Notes: generated by a model from the sequence alone, not told the origin. Positions 7,212 to 16,405 are shown, counted from the stretch's first letter. The stretch: DNA of 29,443 bases from PSRI01 sp041484195 (GCA_041484195.1 JBGPHC010000042.1:1-29443), one strand, 5' to 3'. Numbers and translations are program-made.

Positions 7212-8309
7212 ATGTTAGGATATCATTTTTCAAGGTACGACCCCAGCCAGGAGGGTAAGACGCGGTTTGAACAACTGCTCGACCTCTTCATGCAGCTCCT
7301 CACCTATACCAGCGGTGACGTGGGCGAAGCATTGAACTGGCTCACTCAGTTGGACAAGGAATATCAAATCACCGATGAGGAATATGGCCTCGGCGACTTC
7401 ATTGATGAATTGAAGGAAAAAGGATATATAGATGAGAACAGGCAAAACGGCGAGATAAGGATCACCCCTAAAACAGAACAGGGGATCAGGAAACGCAGCC
7501 TGGAAGAGATTTTTGGAAAGCTTAAGAAGACAAGGCCCGGGGACCACCGCACATACAAACCCGGCCTGGGTGATGAGATCAACCCCGAAACCAGGCCCTA
7601 CCAGTTTGGAGACATGCTGGAGCAGATTGATTTCGTGAGTTCCATCCGGAACGCGCAGATCAATCACGGTATTGACTACCTGCAAATGGGTGAGGATGAT
7701 CTGGAGATCCGGGAAACGGATTTCAAGTCCCAAACCTCCACGGTGCTAATGATTGATATCTCCCATTCCATGATTCTCTATGGCGAGGACCGCATCACTC
7801 CCGCCAAGAAAGTGGCCATGGCTTTGAGCGAACTCATCACCACCAAATATGTCAAGGACACCCTTGACGTAGTAGTTTTCGGCAATGACGCCTGGCCCAT
7901 TGAAATCAAGGATATTCCATACCTGCAGGTGGGGCCCTACCATACCAATACGGTGGCGGGATTGCAACTGGCAATGGATATTTTGAGAAGAAGGAAAAAC
8001 CCCAACAAACAGATTTTCATGATTACGGATGGCAAGCCTACCTGTCTGAAAATTGGGAAAAAATATTATAAGAACAGTTTTGGCCTGGACAGGAAGATTG
8101 TAAACCGATGCATCAACCTGGCGGCGCAATGCAAGAAGGTCAAGATCCCCATCACCACTTTCATGATCGCGACGGATCCTTATTTGCAAAGATTCGTGAC
8201 GGAGTTTACTGAAATGAACCATGGCAAGGCCTTTTTCGCATCTTTGGATAAACTGGGAACTTTCATATTCAAGGACTTTGAAAGTGGGCGGAATAAAACA
8301 GTTTATTAA
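7212..8309 (+). CDS. VWA (von Willebrand factor A) domain protein
   Basis: A 365-residue cytosolic protein. The N-terminal ~170 residues are helical and charged with no recognised domain. The C-terminal VWA domain (about 175-350) has a complete metal-ion-dependent adhesion site: DISHS (182-186), the HTNT segment (244-247) and ITDGKPT (271-277). There is no signal peptide or membrane helix. It is followed 65 bases later on the same strand by an AAA ATPase of the Mg-chelatase type. Such MoxR/chelatase ATPase-VWA pairs generally act together as chaperone or metal-insertion machines, with the VWA protein binding the client. No tetrapyrrole gene is nearby, so chlorophyll or cobalamin chelation is not supported. 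The ATG at 7212 is the first start in the frame. Confidence 0.85.
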   Translation: MLGYHFSRYDPSQEGKTRFEQLLDLFMQLLTYTSGDVGEALNWLTQLDKEYQITDEEYGLGDFIDELKEKGYIDENRQNGEIRITPKTEQGIRKRSLEEIFGKLKKTRPGDHRTYKPGLGDEINPETRPYQFGDMLEQIDFVSSIRNAQINHGIDYLQMGEDDLEIRETDFKSQTSTVLMIDISHSMILYGEDRITPAKKVAMALSELITTKYVKDTLDVVVFGNDAWPIEIKDIPYLQVGPYHTNTVAGLQLAMDILRRRKNPNKQIFMITDGKPTCLKIGKKYYKNSFGLDRKIVNRCINLAAQCKKVKIPITTFMIATDPYLQRFVTEFTEMNHGKAFFASLDKLGTFIFKDFESGRNKTVY

Positions 8310-8374
8310 CCCGGGACAGAGAGAAAAGCAGACAAGCATTTTCACAAACATTCAAAGCATAACTTAATTCATAC

Positions 8375-9919
8375 ATGAGCAAGAAGAATTTGAGCGCCGG
8401 AAAATTAGCAGTAACACTGGGCGAATTGATCGCTTCGGGCTATAAGAGCAGGAGCATCAGGGATGAAGTGCGCAATAACCTCATAAGGAAATTACAGCAG
8501 CATGAAGTCACTTTTCCCGGCATCGTGGGCTATGAAGACAGCGTAATACCCGACACTGAAAGAGCGCTATTATCGCGGCACAATATCCTGTTCCTGGGAT
8601 TGAGGGGTCAGGCCAAGACACGTATGGCCCGGCAGATGACCGAATTGTTGGATGAATATGTGCCGGTGATTGCAGGCAGTGATATCAACGATGATCCATT
8701 GAATCCTTTATCGCGCTACGCCAAGGACCTGATAGAAAGAAACGGCGATGCCACTCCTATTGAATGGCTACACCGCAGTGAACGTTATGGTGAAAAGCTG
8801 GCCACGCCCGACGTCAGTGTTGCCGACCTTATTGGCGATATAGATCCTATTAAGGCAGCCAATATGAAATTGAATTTCGGAGATGAGCGCGTGATCCACT
8901 ATGGCATCATCCCACGCAGCAACCGCTGCATATTCGTGATCAACGAACTGCCCGACCTTCAGGCGAGGATACAGGTATCCCTGTTCAATATCCTTCAGGA
9001 AGGAGATATACAGATCAGGGGATTTAAGCTGAGGATGCCACTGGATATTCTATTTGTGTTCACGGCTAACCCTGAAGACTACACGAACCGTGGCGCCATT
9101 GTGACTCCGCTGAAAGACCGCATCGAAAGCCAGATATTGACACATTATCCGAAAAACATCGATACTTCCCTGACCATTACGGAGCAGGAAGCCGATATTT
9201 TAGATGAGCAGTCGGAAAGGATCAAAATAAGCGACCTGGTAAAACGCCTGATTGAACAGGTTGCATTTGAAGCCAGGGGAAGCGAAATGGTGGATCAGAA
9301 AAGCGGTGTGTCGGCACGTTTGCCCATCGCCGCCTATGAGAATGCCATCAGCTCCGCCGAAAGGAGAGCCATCATCAATAAAGAAAAAGAAACACAGGTA
9401 TGGATCAGTGACCTGGCGGGCATCATTCCATCCATAACCGGCAAGGTGGAACTGGTGTATGAAGGCGAGCAGGAAGGCCCCTACCAGGTTGCATTTAACC
9501 TGCTGGAGAAAGCCACCCGCTCCCAATTCGTGCTATATTTTCCAAATCCCGAGGCGCTGAAAAAGAAAAGAGTGCAGGAAAAGGAATCTGAAAATCCTTA
9601 TAGGCCCATCATCAATTGGTTTGACAAGGGAAATGCGCTGAACGTCTTCTTCAACACAAAGGACACTGACAAAGTGCAGTTATTATATAAGGTGGATGGA
9701 CTCTATTCGCTCGTGAAGAAATTCTTTCCCCGGGCAAATGAAAGAGAGAACGCATTGCTAATGGAATTTGTGCTGCATGGCCTCGCCTCATATTCGCTTA
9801 TAAGTAAGAAAGTAATGGAAGGCAAGATCGAGTTCAAGGACCTGATGGGTTCCATGCTCAATATCGGGAAGACCTCATCATACGGGGAAGATGATTTTGA
9901 GAACGAAGACCTGAATTAG
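8375..9919 (+). CDS. AAA+ ATPase, Mg-chelatase ChlI/MoxR-like
   Basis: A 514-residue AAA+ protein. Walker A is GLRGQAKT (75-82). The Walker B strand is CIFVINE (185-191), with Asn190 where most AAA+ proteins have Asp while the catalytic Glu191 is kept. Sensor 1 is FTANPEDYTNRG (229-240). The segment LPDLQARIQVSLFNILQEGDIQIRG is typical of the ChlI/MoxR clade. The C-terminal 250 residues hold the lid and an uncharacterised helical region. It follows the VWA gene with a 65-bp gap and no visible terminator, so the two are probably an operon and partner proteins. ATP-driven remodelling of an unknown client is the most that can be said. Confidence 0.85.
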   Translation: MSKKNLSAGKLAVTLGELIASGYKSRSIRDEVRNNLIRKLQQHEVTFPGIVGYEDSVIPDTERALLSRHNILFLGLRGQAKTRMARQMTELLDEYVPVIAGSDINDDPLNPLSRYAKDLIERNGDATPIEWLHRSERYGEKLATPDVSVADLIGDIDPIKAANMKLNFGDERVIHYGIIPRSNRCIFVINELPDLQARIQVSLFNILQEGDIQIRGFKLRMPLDILFVFTANPEDYTNRGAIVTPLKDRIESQILTHYPKNIDTSLTITEQEADILDEQSERIKISDLVKRLIEQVAFEARGSEMVDQKSGVSARLPIAAYENAISSAERRAIINKEKETQVWISDLAGIIPSITGKVELVYEGEQEGPYQVAFNLLEKATRSQFVLYFPNPEALKKKRVQEKESENPYRPIINWFDKGNALNVFFNTKDTDKVQLLYKVDGLYSLVKKFFPRANERENALLMEFVLHGLASYSLISKKVMEGKIEFKDLMGSMLNIGKTSSYGEDDFENEDLN

Positions 9920-9950
9920 CGGATGAAGCTTTAATGGCTAACAATATCAT

Positions 9951-10982
9951 TCAAACGATATTCACTTCGCGTTCGAGGGTGATGCCGAATTTCTTAAACA
10001 CAGACTGTTGGATTTCTTCGCTAAGCGCCAGTATTTCCGCTCCGCTTGCGTTTCCAAAATTCACAAGCACGAGGGCCTGCTTTTCATGGCAACCCGCGTC
10101 ACCTCTGCGAAATCCCTTCCAGCCGCATTGTTCAATCAACCATGCCGCCGCGAGTTTCACAGAGCCCGACAGGGTTTCATACCCGACGATGGCGGGGAAT
10201 TTTTGCTTGAGATCCTCAAATTCAGCAACAGTAATAGTCGGATTCTTGAAAAAACTGCCTGCATTGCCAATCACGGACGGATTTGGCAATTTAGACGAAC
10301 GGATATTGATGACGGCCTGCGAAACGGCCTGAATGGTCAATTTCTTTATGCCCATCCGGTCCAGCTCCTCGTGCAGGGAGCCGTAACTGGTATGGAAGAT
10401 CGGATCTTTGCGCAGCCTGAAACACACATTCAGGATCACGAACTGTCCTTTTTTCTTATTCTTGAAGCTGCTATCGCGATAGCCAAATTCGCAATCTGTT
10501 TCCGTGAACGTATGTATCTTTTTGTCATGCAGATGGTATGCCTCCAGGTTCCAGAAAACTTCTGCTAATTCCACCCCATAGGCACCGATATTCTGTATTG
10601 GAGCAGCACCCACATTTCCGGGAATGAGTGAGAGGTTTTCCAGCCCCGCCCAGTCCCTTCCCAGGCAATACAGTACAAACTGATGCCAATCCTCCCCTGC
10701 CCCTGAGCGCACATATACATGTTCTTCATCTTCCGTCAGTTCTTCTATACCCCGAATATTATTTTTCAGCACCAATCCATCGTAGTCCTTTGAAAAAAGG
10801 ATATTACTGCCCCCTCCCAAAAATAAGGGTGCTAATTTTGATACACTTGAAACTTGTTTCACTTGAAAGGACAACAGTTCTTCCAATTCTTCCACGCTGG
10901 AAAAACTTGAAAAATATCTTGCCTTTGCGTCAATATGGAATGTATTATATGGCCGGAGCGCGAAATTTTCCTGAATTTGCAT
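9951..10982 (-). CDS. murB: UDP-N-acetylenolpyruvoylglucosamine reductase
   Basis: This cytosolic FAD flavoenzyme performs the second committed step of peptidoglycan precursor synthesis, reducing UDP-GlcNAc-enolpyruvate with NADPH to UDP-MurNAc. The 343-residue product matches type I (E. coli-like) MurB. The FAD-binding region has LGGGSNIL (55-62) and IPGNVGAAPIQNIGAYG (120-136). The substrate domain has GYRDSSFK (167-174). NAGSFFKNP (240-248) contains the proton-donor serine at 243. The C-terminal LEREVNIV carries the conserved glutamate. It converges with the AAA gene and diverges from the NAD(P)-binding gene with only 35 bp between starts. In that gap the minus strand has TATTTTG, an imperfect -7 box. 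Confidence 0.96.
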   Translation of the reverse strand: MQIQENFALRPYNTFHIDAKARYFSSFSSVEELEELLSFQVKQVSSVSKLAPLFLGGGSNILFSKDYDGLVLKNNIRGIEELTEDEEHVYVRSGAGEDWHQFVLYCLGRDWAGLENLSLIPGNVGAAPIQNIGAYGVELAEVFWNLEAYHLHDKKIHTFTETDCEFGYRDSSFKNKKKGQFVILNVCFRLRKDPIFHTSYGSLHEELDRMGIKKLTIQAVSQAVINIRSSKLPNPSVIGNAGSFFKNPTITVAEFEDLKQKFPAIVGYETLSGSVKLAAAWLIEQCGWKGFRRGDAGCHEKQALVLVNFGNASGAEILALSEEIQQSVFKKFGITLEREVNIV

Positions 10983-11017
10983 GGTAGTTAATTAGTCCGC
11001 ACAAAATAACGAAAAAC

Positions 11018-11692
11018 ATGAAAGAAAGGACTGCTATCATTTTGGGTGCGACAGGGCTTGTGGGATCGCATCTCCTGGATCTGCTCCTGGCTGATGATTA
11101 TTTCAACAGTGTTAGGATCCTGGTAAGAAAACCCATCTCACTGTCAAATCCAAAACTCAAGATGGAGCTGGTAAATTTTGATGACGAAAATGACTATGAG
11201 AAGAAACTGGGCGCCGGCGATTCCCTGTTTTGCTGTATTGGAACCACCAATAAAAAGGTAAAAGGCAATAAAGAAGCCTATCGCAAAGTGGATTACCAGA
11301 TCCCGGTAAACGCCGCTAAATTTAGTTTTGCTGCAGGTTGCAGGAAATACCTGCTGGTATCCGCAGTCGGGGCAAATGCCAGATCCTCCAATTTTTACCT
11401 GCGCCTGAAGGGTGAAACCGAAAATGCCATTGTGCAATATAGATTTGAAGCGGTTCATCTATTCCGTCCATCCATACTCCTGGGGAAAAGAAATGAACCA
11501 AGGCGCGGTGAGGCTCTTGGAAAATCCGTCATGAATTTATTTTCATTTCTGCTGATAGGAAATCTGAGAAAATACAGACCCATTGCTGCGATTGATGTCG
11601 CCAAATCCATGCTGGCCGCAGCCAAAACTGATGATAAGGGTGTATTTATAGAGACTTATGCTGAAATGCAATCGAGATTGAAGGTAAAATGA
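11018..11692 (+). CDS. NAD(P)-binding Rossmann protein (atypical SDR, TIP30-like)
   Basis: A 224-residue cytosolic protein. The N terminus IILGATGLVGSHLLDLLL is a glycine-rich Rossmann dinucleotide-binding motif (GATGLVG). CCIGTTNKK and KYLLVSAVGANARSSNFYLRLKGETE correspond to the SDR core, with the YxxxK-like pair present as YLRLK. FRPSILLGKR is characteristic of the HTATIP2/TIP30-like oxidoreductase group. Length suits that group. The substrate is unknown. It is transcribed away from murB with a 35-bp gap and converges on priA. Confidence 0.8.
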   Translation: MKERTAIILGATGLVGSHLLDLLLADDYFNSVRILVRKPISLSNPKLKMELVNFDDENDYEKKLGAGDSLFCCIGTTNKKVKGNKEAYRKVDYQIPVNAAKFSFAAGCRKYLLVSAVGANARSSNFYLRLKGETENAIVQYRFEAVHLFRPSILLGKRNEPRRGEALGKSVMNLFSFLLIGNLRKYRPIAAIDVAKSMLAAAKTDDKGVFIETYAEMQSRLKVK

Positions 11693-11783
11693 ACTGATAA
11701 TTTCAATTGAAGACTGCGGGAAATACAAAAGCCGAAAATCCGACATTACAAATTTAGATTCAGACAAAGTATTAAAATGGCCC

Positions 11784-14225
11784 CTAGACCGGATCCACAT
11801 CCGGGATGATGACTACGCTTCTGAATCGTTTGTCCATATGCATAGCTACGATTTGCTGATGTATAGTCTGCTTACAGCGATGGATCAGGTTGGCATCTTT
11901 GGGAAGTTTCAGTAATATTTCCATCAGGAACTGATTACGGATGCGATTAACTGCTGGTTCGGCGGGGCCTACGATCCAATTTTCAAAATCTAATTTAAGG
12001 GCTTCCGCGAATTGCATGGAAGCCGCTCCTGCCACCTCTTTGAGCTTGTGGCGAAACGTAATGAGAATGATTCGTGAATAAGGTGGATAGAAGAATCGCT
12101 TGCGGCCTTCAATTTCGTTTCGGAAGAATAATTTATAGTCGTGCTCCTGCACAAAATGAAGGACGGGATGTTTAGTATTGGCTACCTGTATCATCACTTT
12201 CCCCTGGGCATCTTTTCTGCCTGCGCGTCCACTCACCTGTTCCATCAGTTGAAATGCTCTTTCATTCACCCTGAAATCGGCGAAGCTCAACAGGCTGTCT
12301 GCGTCCAATATTCCCACGAGGTTCACATGATCAAAATCCAAACCTTTAACCACCATCTGGGTGCCAACCAATATGTCCAATCTTTGTTGTTCGAATAATT
12401 GTATGAGACTATCATGCGCATGCTTGCCTCTCACACTGTCAATGTCCATCCTCGCGATCCTGGCCTTGGGAAAGAATTCGCCGAGTTGCTCCTCAATTTT
12501 TTCCGTGCCAAAATTCCTTTGTATGAAATCGTGATTGCCACAGGCTGCGCAGGTTGTGAGCGGCGGATAGACCGTGCCACAGTAATGACAAATGAGTTTA
12601 TTTGTGAGCTTGTGATAGGTGAGGCTCACGTCGCAGTATTTGCACTGAGGGATCCATCCGCATACTGCGCAGACCTGGTAAGGTGAATAGCCACGACGAT
12701 TTTGAAAAAGGATCACCTGCTTGTTGGCTTGGAGGGAATCATCAATGGCGGCCTTCAATTGGGGCGATAGGATGATCTTTGATTTTTCCTTGTTGACGAT
12801 CTTCCTGGTATCGATCAATTCAATCAGGGGCAGTTGCACGGCGCCGAATCTTTCATTCAATTCCACCAGTCCGTATTTGCCGGCACTGGCGTTGAAATAG
12901 CTTTCCACCGAAGGTGTGGCACTCCCCAGGAGTACTTTCGCCTTGAAAAGCGTGGCATAATAAATGGCGCTATCCCGCGCATTATATCGGGGTGCGGGAT
13001 CCTGCTGTTTGTAGGAAGCGTCATGTTCTTCGTCGGCGATCACGAGGCCGAGATCCGAAAATGGAAGAAAGAGGGCTGACCTGGCACCTAGTACGATCCT
13101 GAGTTCTCCCGATTTGATCTTGTTCCATATCTCTATTCTTTCATTCTGGTTGAATTTGCTGTGGTAGATGCCGATATATCCCCCGAAATTTTTTTGCAGT
13201 CGTCGGATGATCTGCGACGTGAGTGCAATTTCGGGAAGAAGGTAGAGCACCTGCTTTCCCTGTCTCACACATTGTTCTATTTGTTTGATATAGATCTGCG
13301 TCTTGCCACTGGACGTGATGCCATGCAGAAGGCAGACCTGCTTTTCCTGCATGAATGCATTGACCTGGTCGAAGGATTCCTGCTGGGCGGGCGTCAGTTC
13401 AAAATCAATCTTGATATCACGAGGCAGGTATTGCAGGCGGTCGATCATGCGTTTTTCCAGCCTGAGGATTTTTTTTTCTGCGAGTCCTTTCAACTGCGCG
13501 TCTGAAGCGCCGGATTTCTTTAACAGTCCGGATTTGGTGACTTCTCCCTCGGTCTTGAGCAGGTGCAGGTAACTGAGCAGGAGCTCCAGTTGTTTGGGCG
13601 CTCTTGTCCAGTTGTTCATCAGATCTGCGAGTTTGTCATCGCTTTCATATTCCGGGTTCAGTATCACATAGGTTTCTTTCCTGGGCGTATAAGTCTCTTT
13701 CAGCGCTTCCCATACAAAGCAGACTTTTTTATCGATCATTCTCTTGATGACCGGATACACGTGTGAAGAGTCCAGGATTTGTTGCACTTCGGTGAGTCTG
13801 AGTTCTTTTTTGATGAGGAGGGCTTCGGCAACCAGGTATTCATCGTGGTCGAGGGCCGGGAAATCATCACCATATTCTTCATTGAAGATGAGGATTGTTT
13901 CGCTGCTGAGTTTAAAATGCGAAGGCAGGGCGGCGGCCATTACTTCACCTTCGGAACACATATAATAGTCGGCGATCCATTCCCAAAGTTTCAATTGCTC
14001 TTCGAAGATGATGGGTTCTACATCGAGGAGGTTGAGGATGTCTTTGGGTTCGACGGCCTGTGGTTTGCGGTCATGCAGACGTTTTATGACGCCCGCGTAT
14101 TTTTTGTTTTTTCCCAGCACCACTTCCACGCGGCATCCCACACGGACCTTATCCTGCAAATGAGCGGGTATGCTCCAGGTATAGTTTTTTGGCAGGGCCA
14201 ATGGTATGATGATCTCTGCAAACAT
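11784..14225 (-). CDS. priA: Primosomal protein N', replication-restart helicase
   Basis: PriA recognises stalled forks and reloads the replicative helicase. The 813-residue product has the N-terminal 3'-DNA-binding domain (about 1-105) and a winged-helix region. The DEAH-type helicase core has Walker A GITSSGKT (302-309) and Walker B DEEH (398-401). The zinc-binding insertion has eight cysteines at 518, 521, 527, 530, 545, 548, 558 and 561. The second helicase lobe includes GTQMVVKGLDFDHVNLVGILDAD and QVSGRAGR, followed by the C-terminal domain. All key elements are intact. The gene stands alone: it converges with the Rossmann gene downstream, and a 900-bp repeat block lies upstream. Confidence 0.96.
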   Translation of the reverse strand: MFAEIIIPLALPKNYTWSIPAHLQDKVRVGCRVEVVLGKNKKYAGVIKRLHDRKPQAVEPKDILNLLDVEPIIFEEQLKLWEWIADYYMCSEGEVMAAALPSHFKLSSETILIFNEEYGDDFPALDHDEYLVAEALLIKKELRLTEVQQILDSSHVYPVIKRMIDKKVCFVWEALKETYTPRKETYVILNPEYESDDKLADLMNNWTRAPKQLELLLSYLHLLKTEGEVTKSGLLKKSGASDAQLKGLAEKKILRLEKRMIDRLQYLPRDIKIDFELTPAQQESFDQVNAFMQEKQVCLLHGITSSGKTQIYIKQIEQCVRQGKQVLYLLPEIALTSQIIRRLQKNFGGYIGIYHSKFNQNERIEIWNKIKSGELRIVLGARSALFLPFSDLGLVIADEEHDASYKQQDPAPRYNARDSAIYYATLFKAKVLLGSATPSVESYFNASAGKYGLVELNERFGAVQLPLIELIDTRKIVNKEKSKIILSPQLKAAIDDSLQANKQVILFQNRRGYSPYQVCAVCGWIPQCKYCDVSLTYHKLTNKLICHYCGTVYPPLTTCAACGNHDFIQRNFGTEKIEEQLGEFFPKARIARMDIDSVRGKHAHDSLIQLFEQQRLDILVGTQMVVKGLDFDHVNLVGILDADSLLSFADFRVNERAFQLMEQVSGRAGRKDAQGKVMIQVANTKHPVLHFVQEHDYKLFFRNEIEGRKRFFYPPYSRIILITFRHKLKEVAGAASMQFAEALKLDFENWIVGPAEPAVNRIRNQFLMEILLKLPKDANLIHRCKQTIHQQIVAMHMDKRFRSVVIIPDVDPV

Positions 14226-14304
14226 GGTTCGATGCCTTCGAAATGGCGGGGGTGCAATTTAACGAATCGGTTCTGAATGCGGGTTTGCTTATGATTATGG
14301 TTTT

Positions 14305-14312
14305 CAAACCTA
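14305..14312 (-). promoter_or_regulatory. Possible -7 box upstream of priA
   Basis: The minus strand reads TAGGTTTG, a full match to TAnnTTTG, 80 bases before the priA start. No TTG is found at 18-20 bases upstream; that position falls in the first palindromic repeat core. Only half of the promoter is therefore supported. Confidence 0.3.
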
Positions 14313-14330
14313 AGGTCGCTCCCAGAATAA

Positions 14331-14740
14331 GGGCGCTCCGTTGGAGCGGGGAATTTTGTTGCATATTTTGGAATATTTCATGATTGAACATTGATACAAT
14401 TCCGTTCTGCATTTCAGGTGGCTGCGCGCCAAAATAAATATTTCCCATAAACAGGGCGCTCCTACGGAGTGCGGGATTTTATCAGAAATCCTGGAAATTC
14501 TTCGACATACACCTGGGCAAGAACCGTTTCCATTTAAACAGCGGCTCCAGCGGAGTCCCTGTTTATAGGAATCCCATTTTAGAATTCCCATTGGCTCCAG
14601 CGGAGCCCCCTGTTGTATTCCCCAAAAAATCATCAATGGAATTTTCCCCAGGAAATGAGAGATTTTTCCGTCGTTATTTGAGCCCGCCAATTTTGACCAA
14701 TGGTCCGGATTCCCAACATCTCCGTAGGAGCCCCCTGTTT
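14331..14740. repeat. Cluster of five palindromic 'GGCTCC-NNN-GGAGCC' elements
   Basis: Five hairpin cores lie at 14331-14350, 14454-14474, 14541-14561, 14591-14612 and 14717-14740. Each has an inverted repeat of about CGCTCC/GGAGCG or GGCTCC/GGAGCC around a 3-base loop, next to a CAGGG or CCCTG tail. The first two lie in one orientation (ACAGGGCGCTCC) and the last three in the other (GGAGCCCCCTGTT). The intervening sequence is AT-rich with shared phrases such as AATCCCATTTTAGAATTCCC. Reading frames through the block are by-products of the repeats. I recall similar intergenic elements in other Chitinophagaceae genomes but cannot verify that here. Confidence 0.75.
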
Positions 14741-14824
14741 CTGGCCCCGGTAAAGACAACATCAATCAATAAAAACAAACAGATGCCGCCATACGAATAG
14801 ATTCTAAAATTCCTGCAAACAAAA

Positions 14825-15057
14825 TGGCATTAATGCCAATGGTTTCTGGCATTGGTGACCGGATTTTCGCGTGAGGGACAGCAACGGAAAGCCCCGAGCC
14901 CGCGCAGATAACTTGATGCATGTTGGATAGGTTGCCGGGCGAGGACTTGCAGTGTATGGCCCGGCCCCTACCCTATAGCTTCCCAAATGCAGCGCGGAAG
15001 CATGAATAGCCCTGTGGCTATCGGCGTAGGGAGACACGCCCAAAAAATCAACTATAT
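14825..15057. repeat. GC-rich structured intergenic element
   Basis: This gene-free stretch starts with the perfect palindrome TGGCATTAATGCCA (14825-14838) and is much more GC-rich than its surroundings. It contains stems GCCGGGC/GCCCGGC (14934-14940 with 14959-14965) and ATAGCC/GGCTAT with a 4-base loop (15006-15021). An open frame crosses it on the minus strand, but its Arg/Ser/Pro-rich product has no domain. I judge it a dispersed repeat or a structured RNA element, not a gene. Together with the palindrome cluster it fills 14226-15128. Confidence 0.45.
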
Positions 15058-15128
15058 GCTGATATTTCATGTGCATAGGGGTGGATCTCTATGAATGTCT
15101 CGGAAAAGGATAGCCGAAAATGGTCATA

Positions 15129-15887
15129 TTACCTGATCCAGCTTGCACCGCAGGCTCGCAATTTTTCATCCATAATATTATAGACTTTTTCTTTCAGCGC
15201 GGGGATATCGGCGAGGGTCAACCCGTTAACCTGTATCTCCTCCAGGTAAACCGACCTGCTTATGCCGGGTGTGAGCGTGAAAAGGTGGCGATAGTGCATG
15301 CGATCATAGGAATCGAGAAAAAGAACGGGTTTGATGGCCGTCTGCGTTTCTATGGCGATCCGGAATGCTCCGTCGAAAAAGCTTTTCAGCGGCTGATGGG
15401 TATAGTTGAATGTGCCTTCGGGAAAGATGAGGATGGAGATGCCCTGGTGCAGAAAAGATTTTAGCCGGGTGACGCTCCGGGCTCTGTCTTCGGCGTCGGC
15501 CCGGTCAACCGTGACGATGGCGTTCCTGTAAATAAAACCAAATACGGGGATTTTCGACATTTCCTCTTTCCCCAGTGGGCGGATATCTTGCTCATAGGTT
15601 TTTACCAATATGGCCGCGTCGAGATAGGAAATATGGTTGGAGACGAATATGTATGGCTTTTCGCGGTCGTGTGGTGATTCAAAAATATTTCTGTGAAAGA
15701 TGCCCACCATGGGAAACCAGAGCGCCCCCCAGATTCTGCAGATCCTGTAAATAGCATTGCCGCCGCGCACTGGTCCGAAGAAGGAAGCTATGATGACGGC
15801 AGGGAATGCCAGCAGCATAAATGCCACGAATAACAGTATCGCGTAGATGCAGTAGATGAACTGTATGGGTTTGAGAAGCCATTTCAT
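15129..15887 (-). CDS. PlsC-type lysophospholipid acyltransferase
   Basis: A 252-residue membrane-associated acyltransferase, probably transferring the second acyl chain onto lysophosphatidate. One or two N-terminal hydrophobic helices (about 8-40) anchor it. The acyltransferase motifs are NHISYLD (84-90, the HX4D catalytic pair H85/D90) and FPEGTF (155-160, glycerolipid binding). IPVFGFIYRNAIVTVDRAD is the block between them. It starts 13 bases after the DUF4258 gene on the same strand, so the two are probably cotranscribed. Related enzymes acting on ornithine lipids share the same motifs, so the exact acceptor is uncertain. Confidence 0.85.
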   Translation of the reverse strand: MKWLLKPIQFIYCIYAILLFVAFMLLAFPAVIIASFFGPVRGGNAIYRICRIWGALWFPMVGIFHRNIFESPHDREKPYIFVSNHISYLDAAILVKTYEQDIRPLGKEEMSKIPVFGFIYRNAIVTVDRADAEDRARSVTRLKSFLHQGISILIFPEGTFNYTHQPLKSFFDGAFRIAIETQTAIKPVLFLDSYDRMHYRHLFTLTPGISRSVYLEEIQVNGLTLADIPALKEKVYNIMDEKLRACGASWIR

Positions 15888-15900
15888 GAGGAATATTTCT

Positions 15901-16272
15901 TCAATTGCAGTCGCAGGGCCAATCCTTGTCCAAATCTATGCAGGTTATCACCACCATGCCCCGGTCGCTGGGCGCAAATATAATCCTCACAAGCTGATGG
16001 TCGTGGGTGATGCCTTCAAGGGCGTATTTGGGATCGGGTCTGGCATGCAGTTCACTCTTGGCATAGTCGATATGGCCGGTCTCCAAAATTTCCTTCACTT
16101 CGCTTTCATCGATATGGCGGCAATTCATGCGGCAGCGGGCATGTTTGGTATAAATGAGGTGAGAAGCATAACGATCGAATTGTGTATCGCTATTGTTCCT
16201 GGATTTGAGCCACCAGGCGAATCCTAAGAGCGCGATCACCAGAAGGAGCCAGAAAATCCGATTCTGTTTCAT
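15901..16272 (-). CDS. Membrane-anchored DUF4258 protein
   Basis: A 123-residue protein with one N-terminal membrane helix (about 6-22), followed by a compact soluble domain. The domain has the DUF4258 pattern: YTKHARCRMNCRHIDESEVKEIL, then HARPDPKYALEGITHDHQLVRIIFAPSDRGMVVITCIDLDKDWPC. The H-A-R-x-R-M opening and the VVITCID strand are typical. DUF4258 resembles small RelE/BrnT-like folds, but many members are single copies with no antitoxin, and none is seen here. The helix suggests a periplasm-facing or tethered domain. It is first in a two-gene unit with the acyltransferase. Function unknown. Confidence 0.7.
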   Translation of the reverse strand: MKQNRIFWLLLVIALLGFAWWLKSRNNSDTQFDRYASHLIYTKHARCRMNCRHIDESEVKEILETGHIDYAKSELHARPDPKYALEGITHDHQLVRIIFAPSDRGMVVITCIDLDKDWPCDCN

Positions 16273-16390
16273 TACCCGGCAATATATTCAAGAAATTTGA
16301 ATTGTGGGCAGGGCCGGGCGGAAAATGGAGGATTGAGGCCCATGACAATTCCCTCCATTTACTCAGGAATTCATTGAATATCCATTTTAG

Positions 16391-16398
16391 TATCTTTG
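16391..16398 (+). promoter_or_regulatory. -7 box giving a near-leaderless mtaB transcript
   Basis: TATCTTTG matches TAnnTTTG and ends only 7 bases before the mtaB ATG at 16406. A start of transcription about 5-7 bases downstream would fall on or next to the ATG. The nearest TTG (16373-16375 region) is spaced 14-15 bases, shorter than the usual 19, so the -33 part is weak. Confidence 0.5.
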
Positions 16399-16405
16399 CC
16401 GCCCT

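Noticed and set aside
10008..10568. Plus-strand reading frame of 186 codons
   Set aside because: It is the opposite strand of murB, which has all its family motifs.
14310..15076. Minus-strand reading frames of 151 and 90 codons
   Set aside because: They follow the palindromic repeats and the structured block, and their composition is not protein-like.
15901..16272. Toxin of a toxin-antitoxin pair (DUF4258)
   Set aside because: It has an N-terminal membrane anchor and no small antitoxin gene next to it.
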